From NCBI GenBank assembly GCA_008932955.1, contig WBXE01000053.1, forward strand, positions 1-12,487: DNA of 12,487 nt, given 5' to 3'. Origin of the DNA: Verrucomicrobiota bacterium. GTDB taxonomy: Bacteria; Verrucomicrobiota; Verrucomicrobiia; Verrucomicrobiales; Akkermansiaceae. Below the pieces are notes generated by a model that saw nothing but the letters and a program-made list of their open reading frames with translations, was not told the DNA's origin and did no database searches. The stretch's first letter is position 1, and the number at the start of each line of letters is the position of its first letter. Positions 6,014 through 12,487 of the stretch are shown here, piece after piece. A program made the position numbers and the translations under genes.

Positions 6014-7670
6014 CGAGGAAGTTGTTGGATGGTTGAAAATCGAGGATCACGGCGGAGTCGAGATTGATGTTGATAGAGCCGGCGTAGGGGGTGAGGAGTT
6101 TGAGCGAGGAGGCATCGCCGGAGACAGGTGTGCCGGTGATATTGCCGATGGGATCGAGGCGCACGATGATGTGCTCGGGGGTGGGCTCTGCGGGTTTGGT
6201 GAGTGAGTCAGCGGCGAAGCGGACCTCGGCGATGTCGGCGAGCGGGAAGGCGAAATTGCCGAATTTGCTATGAAGGAGGAGTTTGCCATTTTGGAAACCG
6301 GAGACGTGGCCGGAGAAGCGATCGCTGCCATTGGTAAGTAGGACGATATCCTGGGCGTCCACTTGCATGCTGCGGGCGGAGTCGGGCATGCCGTTCCACT
6401 CGGCGATGACCACGTCGGACAGGCGCAGCGGGGAGTTATCCATTTGGGTGAGGAAGCCGAAGCCGCTGCCCTTGCCCGCATAGCCGCCGGCCTCGGTGAG
6501 GCCGGGTTCGGCCCACTGCATGGCGAATTCGCCATCGATAAAGAGCAAGATAGTGCCCTTGAGGCGGTCGCAGCGCAGTTCGAAGGTGGCGGAACCGGTT
6601 TCTTGCAAGCGGATGCCGGGGTTGTTCACTTGGATGCGTTCCATGGTGGGATTGCCTTTGTCATCGAAGCCGCAGCGCAGCAACATGACAAAGCCCGTGT
6701 TGATCTGGAGGACATAACTATTGCCGAAGAGTTGTGGCAAGGACAGGTCGCGGGGCTCGAAGCCCGCTTGCATTCCCCGCGCCTCAGCTTGTGCCCCGGC
6801 CTTGGCATTCGCTGCGTCGCCGTCCTTGGCGGGTTTTGGCGGCCGCTTGCCATCGGCGTGAAACGCCAGATAAACCATCAGGCGGTTACGCCACGCGAGG
6901 TTGAAGCGCAGCAGCGAACGATCCGTCATGCCGGACTTGCGGGTGAGGGCGGTGGCACCATGCTTCTGATTCCAATACCAAGCCGCCCCGGAAAAATCCC
7001 AGCGCGGGATGGCGGTCTTCGGCGGGTCTTTAGCCTTGCCCTGCGCCTCGCCATCGCCCGCATCCTCTGCCGCCGCATTGGCGTCGTCAGCCGCCGGCTT
7101 GGCCGCCTTATCCTCGTCGTCATCGGCGGTGGGGGCCGGAATGCCATCGGGAAACTCGGTGTTGGTCATCAGCCAACCGTCTTCGGAATAGGGACCATGA
7201 TAGAGCACCCGCCCGCCCAGCGGCATCGGCGCGACCATCCCCACCAGCTTGCGCGGCAGGCGCATCACCCCGGCAAAGGAGGTGTCCACGCTGAGCATAT
7301 CGTCGTCCAGCGCGACGAGGGTGCCGGGAATGCGGTCGCCGTTGACCAGGGCGACGTGCGCGAGAGATTCGTTGGACTTGGCCGGGCGGCCTGCCCGCAG
7401 GATGATTTTCTGGATTTCGGCGGACTTGAACTCGCCCGGAGCCGTTAGATCAGAGCGTTGCCACAGCACCAGCGCGCCCGGCTTGATGCCTTGGAATGTG
7501 CCGTGCAATTGATCGCCATTGACGAAGCGCAACAGGTCCTGGCCTGCCTGGGACGGTCTGGTTGGCTGGGTTGCATGAGCTTCCTCGATTTCCCGGATAT
7601 CGCTCGGCATGGCGGTGGCGAGCCCGCAGGAAATCCCTACTAACAACGAAAGGCAAAGTGCGCGGATCAT
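5991..7670 (-). CDS. Secreted jelly-roll protein with four NGD-G modules and acidic insertion (paralog 3)
   Basis: This 559-residue protein is the longest of the trio and has the clearest modules. The signal peptide covers residues 1-20 (MIRALCLSLLVGISCGLATA). Module A is 46-91 (FVNGDQLHGTFQGI), B 105-149 (LVNGDRIPGTLVALDDD), C 441-486 (LTNGSDRFSGHVSGFQNG) and D 500-545. The core runs from YHGPYSEDGW (about 157-166) to VVIAEWNG (420-427). Relative to its paralogs the core is interrupted by an Asp/Ala/Lys-rich segment (about 171-222) and a second charged segment (about 272-302), both probably disordered loops. Shared core landmarks are LRFNLAWRNRLMVYLAFHAD and ILLFIDGEFAMQWAEPG. The ATG at 7670 overlaps the stop of the toroid gene as ATGA; upstream in-frame codons only add Arg/Pro-rich antisense-like sequence. 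Function unknown; envelope binding or scaffolding is inferred. Confidence 0.86.
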   Translation of the reverse strand: MIRALCLSLLVGISCGLATAMPSDIREIEEAHATQPTRPSQAGQDLLRFVNGDQLHGTFQGIKPGALVLWQRSDLTAPGEFKSAEIQKIILRAGRPAKSNESLAHVALVNGDRIPGTLVALDDDMLSVDTSFAGVMRLPRKLVGMVAPMPLGGRVLYHGPYSEDGWLMTNTEFPDGIPAPTADDDEDKAAKPAADDANAAAEDAGDGEAQGKAKDPPKTAIPRWDFSGAAWYWNQKHGATALTRKSGMTDRSLLRFNLAWRNRLMVYLAFHADGKRPPKPAKDGDAANAKAGAQAEARGMQAGFEPRDLSLPQLFGNSYVLQINTGFVMLLRCGFDDKGNPTMERIQVNNPGIRLQETGSATFELRCDRLKGTILLFIDGEFAMQWAEPGLTEAGGYAGKGSGFGFLTQMDNSPLRLSDVVIAEWNGMPDSARSMQVDAQDIVLLTNGSDRFSGHVSGFQNGKLLLHSKFGNFAFPLADIAEVRFAADSLTKPAEPTPEHIIVRLDPIGNITGTPVSGDASSLKLLTPYAGSININLDSAVILDFQPSNNFLDAWDPQF

Positions 7671-8842
7671 TTTTCGTAGATGGGAAGGTAGCGGTAATTG
7701 AGGGCGAGGGAGAGCAAGGCACCGGCGGTGTTGAACGAGGCGCCCTGGCTGCCTGGGAAGGCGCCCTCGCGGCTTTGGATGGTGCCGAGGTAGCGGATAT
7801 TGCGGGCATTCCACTCACGCCAGGTCGCCTCATCGGCATGGAACAGGGCCTGGGACATATAGTACTCAAAATAATATGGGTAATACTTTTCGCGATAATC
7901 GAGGTTCTTCTTCAAATACTCGAAGCTAGCCTTGTACCCCTTGGTTTCGGTGTCCTTAGCCAGCGACGAACATAGCACGCCGATGGCGGTAAGCGTCGGC
8001 TTGCCGCCATACGCCGAAGTATAACCATAGGAGCCATCGCTGCTGCGGCAGCTTGCTAGAAACGCCAAGCCTTTTTTGATCGCCGCGTCGGGCACCGCCA
8101 AGCCTGCGTTGCGTGCGGCAAACAGTGTCACCATGTTGCATCCCGTCACGGTGGTGTCCGCATCGGTGGATTGCGGGGTGTAGCGCCAACCGCCGCTGCG
8201 GTTGCGTTTCTGGGCGCTTAGAATGAGATCGACGGCCTTTTTCAAGGCCGGGGCGATTTTCGGGTTGTCGATGACGCCATAGGACTCGGCGAGCGCCTTG
8301 GTGGCGAAGGCGTGATTGTACATGCTGGAACCGATATAACCATTGGCGGCGTCCTGTTGGCTTAAGATATAATCAATGCCGCGGCGCATGACCTTGGCAT
8401 ACGGCCCATTGTTAGGATCTTCGCCGTGAGCCAGGAATGCCGCGATGCACAGGCCGACGGCGGCCGGTTCGGAGCCGCTGCTATCGCTCCACGACCCTTG
8501 TGCGTTCTGGGATTTAGCGAGGTATTGCAGGCCTTTATCATAGATCGACTCAGCCTGCGGCGGCACCGTATCGTCCTGGCGGTGGGTCAGGTCTTGGGCG
8601 CAAGCCACCGCCGCGAAAAGCATAATCCTAGAAAGGGCAATGGAAAGGGTTGCAGCGCCGTTTTTTACTACAGATTTCACGGATTGAAGAGGGTTACAGG
8701 GAAAACAAGACCTCAATCTATCTACTCCTCGGCTCACTCTAAAGGTATCTGCCAAATAATTCATAACTTTTTCATTATCTGTGAAATCTGTGGTTCCTAT
8801 TTTCCTTTCTAGGATAATTAAAATTGTTGGGTAGCTGCGCAT
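7667..8842 (-). CDS. Terpenoid-cyclase/prenyltransferase-toroid repeat protein, probably exported; N-terminus overlapped by a repeat element
   Basis: From about residue 98 this is an alpha/alpha-toroid protein of the squalene-cyclase/prenyltransferase-repeat superfamily. Recurrent helices end in QW-like turns: SQNAQGSWSD (111-120), RSGGWRY (215-221), RSSDGSYGY (266-274) and QSREGAFPG (356-364). A DADTT motif at 227-231 recalls the DxDD of class II terpene cyclases but lacks the last Asp, and no zinc-ligand set of protein prenyltransferases is evident. A scaffold or binding role is therefore likelier than catalysis. The start is uncertain. The longest frame begins with ATG 8842, but residues about 8-75 (including TTDFTD and NPLQSVKSV) are translated from an inverted-repeat element. 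A GTG at 8680 would give a plausible signal peptide (MKSVVKNGAATLSIALSRIM...VACA/QD), and an ATG lies at 8623. The 3' end overlaps paralog 3 by 4 nt. Confidence 0.8.
   Translation of the reverse strand: MRSYPTILIILERKIGTTDFTDNEKVMNYLADTFRVSRGVDRLRSCFPCNPLQSVKSVVKNGAATLSIALSRIMLFAAVACAQDLTHRQDDTVPPQAESIYDKGLQYLAKSQNAQGSWSDSSGSEPAAVGLCIAAFLAHGEDPNNGPYAKVMRRGIDYILSQQDAANGYIGSSMYNHAFATKALAESYGVIDNPKIAPALKKAVDLILSAQKRNRSGGWRYTPQSTDADTTVTGCNMVTLFAARNAGLAVPDAAIKKGLAFLASCRSSDGSYGYTSAYGGKPTLTAIGVLCSSLAKDTETKGYKASFEYLKKNLDYREKYYPYYFEYYMSQALFHADEATWREWNARNIRYLGTIQSREGAFPGSQGASFNTAGALLSLALNYRYLPIYEK
8622..8818. repeat. Nested inverted-repeat element, CACAGATTTCAC type (copy 2)
   Basis: The inner arms are 8667-8686 (ACTACAGATTTCACGGATTG) and 8775-8794 (TTATCTGTGAAATCTGTGGT), an imperfect inverted pair matching at about 17 of 20 bases around an 88-bp centre. 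A second, outer inverted pair, 8622-8641 and 8799-8818, is built on the perfect 10-mer CCTAGAAAGG (about 17 of 20 overall). The centre is AT-richer than the flanking genes. The left inner arm matches the left arm of the element at 1934 (16 of 18). The element fills the junction between the small secreted protein gene and the toroid gene and contains no stop in the toroid frame. Confidence 0.7.
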
Positions 8843-8870
8843 AATTCCTATATCTGATAACCCATAACTC

Positions 8871-9527
8871 CTACTTCAGCTTTTTCTCAAGCCCGCGGTT
8901 GTAGGCGTCGAGCGCCTTGCGAAACTCTTCGGGCAGCGCGTGGCCCGCAGTGCCCGCCGCTTTGGGGATGCGCCGCACCTTGCTCTTGCCGTCCCCGCCG
9001 CCGGCAGCAGTCGGGTCGTTGGCGGCATCCGAGCCGCCGGTCATGCCCTGGCCACCCTGATCGCCGGATTTCTTGCCTTTGCCGGCCTTTTTCTCGCCGT
9101 CCTTGCCTTCGCCTTGCTCCAGCATTTTTTCCATCATATCCATCATGGCACCGCCGGCCTTGCCGCTGCCTTGTTGTTGCTGACGTTCCTTGGTCGCTTC
9201 GTAAATTTTCTCGATCACCTCGGTCTGCGCGGCCAGGGTGCGGCCGCCCGTGTCGTACTCGGCCAACCAGTCGGTGGCCTCATCCATGATGCTTTCCACT
9301 TCCTTGAACAGGGAGATGACTTTGGGAATGGTTTGCTCGATGGTGAGTTGTTGAACGTCGGCGGCGAGCTCGTCCTGATCGTTGGCAACCTTGGCGGCTC
9401 CCTGCTGGTGCTTCGCCGCGGGGTCCAGCGCTGGGTCGGCCGCAGCGGGTGGCGCGTCGGCAGCGGCCCACGCAGTGGCAGCCAGAGTCAGGGCGGCGGC
9501 CGCGATGGTTAGGCGGAGGGTTTTCAT
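8871..9527 (-). CDS. Small secreted low-complexity protein, likely partner of the DUF4175-like protein
   Basis: I do not recognise a named family for this 218-residue protein. A signal peptide covers residues 1-22 (MKTLRLTIAAAALTLAATAWAA). Residues about 45-115 are a charged helical region (QDELAADVQQLTIEQTIPKVISLFKEVESIMDE is its core, split here by description only at positions 51-83). A methionine-rich amphipathic stretch, GGAMMDMMEKMLEQ, lies at 125-138. A Gly/Lys/Asp-rich linker spans about 139-182. The C-terminus is basic and helical (LPEEFRKALDAYNRG, 198-212). That C-terminal motif recalls short tails in PVC-group hypothetical proteins, which is a loose resemblance only. The ATG at 9527 overlaps the stop of the DUF4175-like gene as ATGA, implying coupled translation and a joint role. 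It is presumably periplasmic. The stop (TAG, 8871) is followed 28 bp later by the longest toroid frame. Confidence 0.8.
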   Translation of the reverse strand: MKTLRLTIAAAALTLAATAWAAADAPPAAADPALDPAAKHQQGAAKVANDQDELAADVQQLTIEQTIPKVISLFKEVESIMDEATDWLAEYDTGGRTLAAQTEVIEKIYEATKERQQQQGSGKAGGAMMDMMEKMLEQGEGKDGEKKAGKGKKSGDQGGQGMTGGSDAANDPTAAGGGDGKSKVRRIPKAAGTAGHALPEEFRKALDAYNRGLEKKLK

Positions 9528-12208
9528 GGCTTGGGCGCGGGTGGGAGGGAGCGGTGGAATTGTTCGAGGGCGCGGGTGCGGGCTCGCAGATCCTGTTGCT
9601 GTTGGACCATTTTCATCACGCGCAGCATGAACTCGAAATCATCATCTTCGGAGCCATCGCCGCCGCCACCGCCGCCGCCACCCTGCTGGTCTTTTTTTAT
9701 TTCGCCTTCGAGTTTTTTGGCCCACTCGGTGAGTTGGGCAGCCCATTGTTTGGCGCCCTCGGTGGCGAGGTAGGAATGATTGTCGCGCAAGCGGTTGCGG
9801 ACATCTTCCAGACCCATATCAATTTTAGACTCGCGCATTTCGTCGAAAATTTGTTTGAACGCCTCTTTGTCGGTGCGGGCCACATAATGCCCCAAATCCT
9901 CCTGCAGCCAGCGCAGGTCGCCGGAGGTGTCGGTTTGCTGGCGATTGGCATCCTTGAGGCGGCGGACATCCTTGGGATTGATCTCGCTGGGCTTGATGCC
10001 AAGCAGGCTGGCAAAGGCCTCGATCAGGGAGTCCGCGACGGCGTGCTCCTCGGTGGCGGCTTTTTTCAAGCGATTGACGAAGGTGCCGGCCTCCATGCTG
10101 CGGTTGGCATCATTGGCCTTGGCGATGGCCTCCTGCATTTTTTCGACCACCTTGGCCTGCTCGTCCTTGGCTTGGTCGACATCCTTGGAAGTTTTTTCTG
10201 GGGTATTGGACTGTTCCTGGGCGTCGGCCATTTTTCCTTGCACCTTGGGCATGTCCTGTTCGGAAAGTTCCTGCATGGATTTGAGCGACTCGGCCATTTT
10301 TTTAAGCGTGTCCTTGTCGATTTCGCCGTTGCGGGCGGCATCCTTCATGAGTTGCTCGGTGCGGGCGGTGAGTTCGTCCATGCGGCGCTTGGTTTCCGCC
10401 TCCGCCTGTTCCTGGCCGGCGAGGCGTTTGCGATTTTCCTCTTTCTGCAGGTCATCGCCGGATAGTTCGTCAAGGCGCTGGGTTTCCTCGAATTGACCTT
10501 CCTCGCGCCGCGCCAAGTCTTCCAACTCGGTGATGACGCGGTCATACTGGCTTTTGAGCAACTGGGCGTGTTCATCGCGGGTCAGCACCACAATGGTCAC
10601 CGGCTCGGAAAATACCCGGCCGCGCCCCGGGAAATAGTCCTCGGCAAACCCCCGCAGCGTGATTTTCTGCGGAGCAATCCCGAAGGCCTTGGGCGAAAAA
10701 GCCGCCGGCCGCGAGACATGCTGCTGTTGGGAGGCCGCCTCCACCAACTTGATCTCGCCCTTGGCCGGCGCATCGGCACTCGGCTTGGTGAATTCCCCAG
10801 TCCACTCGATGCCCGCTAGCTTAATCCCAAAATCATCCTCGGCTAGCATTTCAAAATCGAGCGTTTCCTCTGGCAGCATCACTTTTTGGCGCTCAATGCC
10901 CTGCAAATAACTGCTCGGCGCGGCATCGCTCAAGGCATCCACCCGCACCCGGAAGCCAGCCTCCCCGGCCAGCCCGTAGGAGTCCGTCCAAGCAAATGGA
11001 ATCTCAAACGCCACCTTGCCAATCTCAAAGTCCGGCGTGACCGAATCACAGCCGCGGCTCGTCAGCACCCCCGTCAACGGGGTGTAGAGCGGAGCGGCCG
11101 CCTCGACTCCCGCGGCGGCGGCGGGCTTGCCGGCGGCCGCGTCGCTATCGGCGGCGGCGGCGGCGACCAAGCCGCGGGTCGGCCCAAACGTCGCGCTGGC
11201 TAGCTCCCGGTTGGTGGTCAGTTTGATGCGCACATGACTGCCTGCCACCGCGCTTAGCACGCCGTTGCTCAGATCGATGGATTGCTCGGGAATAGCCAGA
11301 TAGGCGGGCGGCGTGACGGTGGCGCTCACCGCTTTGACGGCGGGCCGTTGCAGCGGTTGGACTTTGAGCCGGTGGATCGCATCGCCAATGCGCAACGTCA
11401 CCACACCCGGATCCTGCTGGCCAGGAAAGGAAAATTGATAGGCGTTGGCGTCGAGTTTCGCCTGCACCGGGGGTTGCAGGCCGAAGCGCCCGCTGGCGCT
11501 GCCCGGGTGCTGCTCGGAATCTTTCGCCAGCCGGATGCAGACGTCAAAGGCCTCGCCATACGGCACAACCAAATACTCAAGTGGTTTCTCCAAGCGCGTG
11601 AAGGTGTAGCGCTCGGTGTCCGACAGCGGCATGAGCCAGCGCTTGAACGCATTGATCCCCGCTCGCGGCGTCAACATCAGCAACGCCGCCACCCCTCCCG
11701 TCAGCAGCAGCAAGGCCAGCGCCCAACGCCGGTTACGCGGCGGCGGCAAGGCCTCATCCAACGAGCGCCGACCCACCTCGGCCGCCACCACTTCCATCGC
11801 CGCCGCCCGCAGCCGCGGCGACAGCGAGTCCGCATCCTCGCGCTGGTTTTGCAGTTCGACAACGCCCAGCAAGCGGTCGCCCAAGCCCGGGAAGCGCCGC
11901 GCGATCAAGCGTGCCAGCTGTGCCTCGCGGCGATGCCGCCATACCCAGCGGTACAACCAATAGGGGGCAAATAGCGCGAACAACGAGGTGCCGCCAAGCA
12001 AGATGCCCAGCCGCACCAAGCCCGGGGTGCCCCACAAGCGGTCGATTCCATAGACCAATAAAAAGGACACGAGCAAGCCGACCAAGCCAGCGGCAAAAGC
12101 CTCAAATACTTTCACCCGCCAAAGGTGACGGCGAAAATCCTCGAGCTGCCGGTGCAGCGACTCAGGAATGGCAACCGGGGCTGCGGGTTGAGTGTCGGGT
12201 TCGGGCAT
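9524..12208 (-). CDS. DUF4175-like membrane protein with long coiled-coil region
   Basis: This 894-residue protein is the first gene of the six-gene unit. Two membrane helices lie at about 33-54 and 64-88 and a third at 162-181, with a short loop carrying an arginine-rich segment (ARLIARRFPGLGDRLLGVVE). This N-terminal arrangement is typical of proteins annotated DUF4175. Residues about 200-545 are a large beta-rich extracytoplasmic region with Ig-like segments (VKAVSATVTPPAYLAIPEQ, AEDDFGIKLAGIEWTGEF) and an Ala-rich insertion at 347-372. Residues about 546-720 are strongly charged and predicted coiled coil, followed by helices to 838, an eight-glycine run (843-850), an acidic patch (EDDDFEF) and a final helix (MLRVMKMVQQQQDLRARTR). 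I chose the ATG at 12208 over an upstream TTG (12337) because the membrane region follows directly; no Shine-Dalgarno site is visible. It is probably an inner-membrane anchor or scaffold. The DUF4175 call rests on architecture, not a search. Confidence 0.82.
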   Translation of the reverse strand: MPEPDTQPAAPVAIPESLHRQLEDFRRHLWRVKVFEAFAAGLVGLLVSFLLVYGIDRLWGTPGLVRLGILLGGTSLFALFAPYWLYRWVWRHRREAQLARLIARRFPGLGDRLLGVVELQNQREDADSLSPRLRAAAMEVVAAEVGRRSLDEALPPPRNRRWALALLLLTGGVAALLMLTPRAGINAFKRWLMPLSDTERYTFTRLEKPLEYLVVPYGEAFDVCIRLAKDSEQHPGSASGRFGLQPPVQAKLDANAYQFSFPGQQDPGVVTLRIGDAIHRLKVQPLQRPAVKAVSATVTPPAYLAIPEQSIDLSNGVLSAVAGSHVRIKLTTNRELASATFGPTRGLVAAAAADSDAAAGKPAAAAGVEAAAPLYTPLTGVLTSRGCDSVTPDFEIGKVAFEIPFAWTDSYGLAGEAGFRVRVDALSDAAPSSYLQGIERQKVMLPEETLDFEMLAEDDFGIKLAGIEWTGEFTKPSADAPAKGEIKLVEAASQQQHVSRPAAFSPKAFGIAPQKITLRGFAEDYFPGRGRVFSEPVTIVVLTRDEHAQLLKSQYDRVITELEDLARREEGQFEETQRLDELSGDDLQKEENRKRLAGQEQAEAETKRRMDELTARTEQLMKDAARNGEIDKDTLKKMAESLKSMQELSEQDMPKVQGKMADAQEQSNTPEKTSKDVDQAKDEQAKVVEKMQEAIAKANDANRSMEAGTFVNRLKKAATEEHAVADSLIEAFASLLGIKPSEINPKDVRRLKDANRQQTDTSGDLRWLQEDLGHYVARTDKEAFKQIFDEMRESKIDMGLEDVRNRLRDNHSYLATEGAKQWAAQLTEWAKKLEGEIKKDQQGGGGGGGGDGSEDDDFEFMLRVMKMVQQQQDLRARTRALEQFHRSLPPAPKP

Positions 12209-12487
12209 GAGTGCGGGCGGTGGCTCAGTTTCGAGCGGCTGCGGCAGCTTTGCAAAAAAATCCCCCGGGTTCCAGTGGATTCCTCCGCAGCCTTGCCTGT
12301 CCTGCTTAGCGTCACCGTCTGCTGCCTTTGCTTGCAACAGGGGGAATCCTGCTCACTGCCATCACTAGCCTGATGAAGTGCGTCGCCTGACCCAAGACCA
12401 GATAAGATCTCGGTTCCTGAACTCGGTGGAAATGCTTTGACATATTTTGACGCCTTTGAGGTCGGAATCAAACGAAACGCAGAGCGC
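12209..12487. other. Upstream region of the six-gene unit
   Basis: This 279-bp stretch precedes the DUF4175-like gene on the minus strand. I see no confident promoter. A minus-strand frame is open from the window edge to a TAG at 12365-12367 (40 codons, ending RDLIWSWVRRRTSSG). It could be the tail of an upstream gene, but it shows no recognisable motif. The other minus frame, which runs on to 12112, overlaps the DUF4175-like gene out of phase and is judged a shadow. Confidence 0.4.

Noticed and set aside
6363..7448. Plus-strand frame of 361 codons opposite paralog 3
   Set aside because: It is a shadow of the paralog 3 reading frame, with no start context and no recognisable motif.
9449..10465. 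Plus-strand frame of 338 codons rich in Gly, Leu and Phe, membrane-protein-like
   Set aside because: It is antisense to the Lys/Glu/Gln-rich coiled coil of the DUF4175-like protein. Reverse complements of such codons read as Leu, Phe and Leu/Val, which mimics a membrane protein.
12430..12460. TTGACA on the plus strand considered as a promoter -35 box
   Set aside because: There is no matching -10 box at the right distance and no plus-strand gene follows.

Overview
The window looks like chromosome from a GC-rich Verrucomicrobiota-type bacterium (PVC group), probably environmental. The clues are an FmdB-type zinc-ribbon protein with the family's GTGAG-IFKGSGFY-TDYR block, a DUF4175-type membrane/coiled-coil protein, a terpenoid-cyclase-toroid protein with a GGWRY block, a WXXGXW-repeat protein, few Shine-Dalgarno sites, and intergenic repeats of the form CACGGATTTCACGGATT. 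The phylum is inferred from family resemblance. No rRNA, tRNA, CRISPR array, transposase or phage gene was seen.

Layout. Positions 1-1841 (minus) hold the 5' part of a secreted WXXGXW-repeat protein. Its 3' end leaves the window inside a 27-bp tandem repeat that encodes the nonapeptide PPVPREKVA. A gene-poor stretch (1842-2162) contains a 99-bp inverted-repeat element. At 2163-2795 (minus) lies an L,D-transpeptidase-like lipoprotein, divergent from an FmdB-family zinc-ribbon gene at 2904-3227 (plus). The rest, 3264-12208 (minus), is one tightly packed unit of six genes. In transcription order these are a DUF4175-like membrane protein (9524-12208), a small secreted low-complexity protein (8871-9527), a terpenoid-cyclase-toroid protein (7667-8842), and three paralogous secreted proteins (5991-7670, 4649-6013, 3264-4652). 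Four of the five junctions overlap, three of them as ATGA stop/start overlaps. The fifth carries a second inverted-repeat element that reads through in frame into the toroid gene.

The six-gene unit is the most interesting part. All its products appear to be exported or membrane-anchored. The three paralogs share one architecture that I cannot assign to a characterised function: two ~45-residue modules built around NGD-x3-G, then a jelly-roll (concanavalin/LamG-like) core, then two more such modules. The modules resemble a five-stranded Sm/SH3-like barrel in motif spacing. I infer that the unit encodes a cell-envelope assembly: a membrane anchor with a long periplasmic coiled coil, a small partner, a toroid scaffold and three beta-rich, possibly ligand-binding proteins. 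No substrate or activity can be named from sequence alone.
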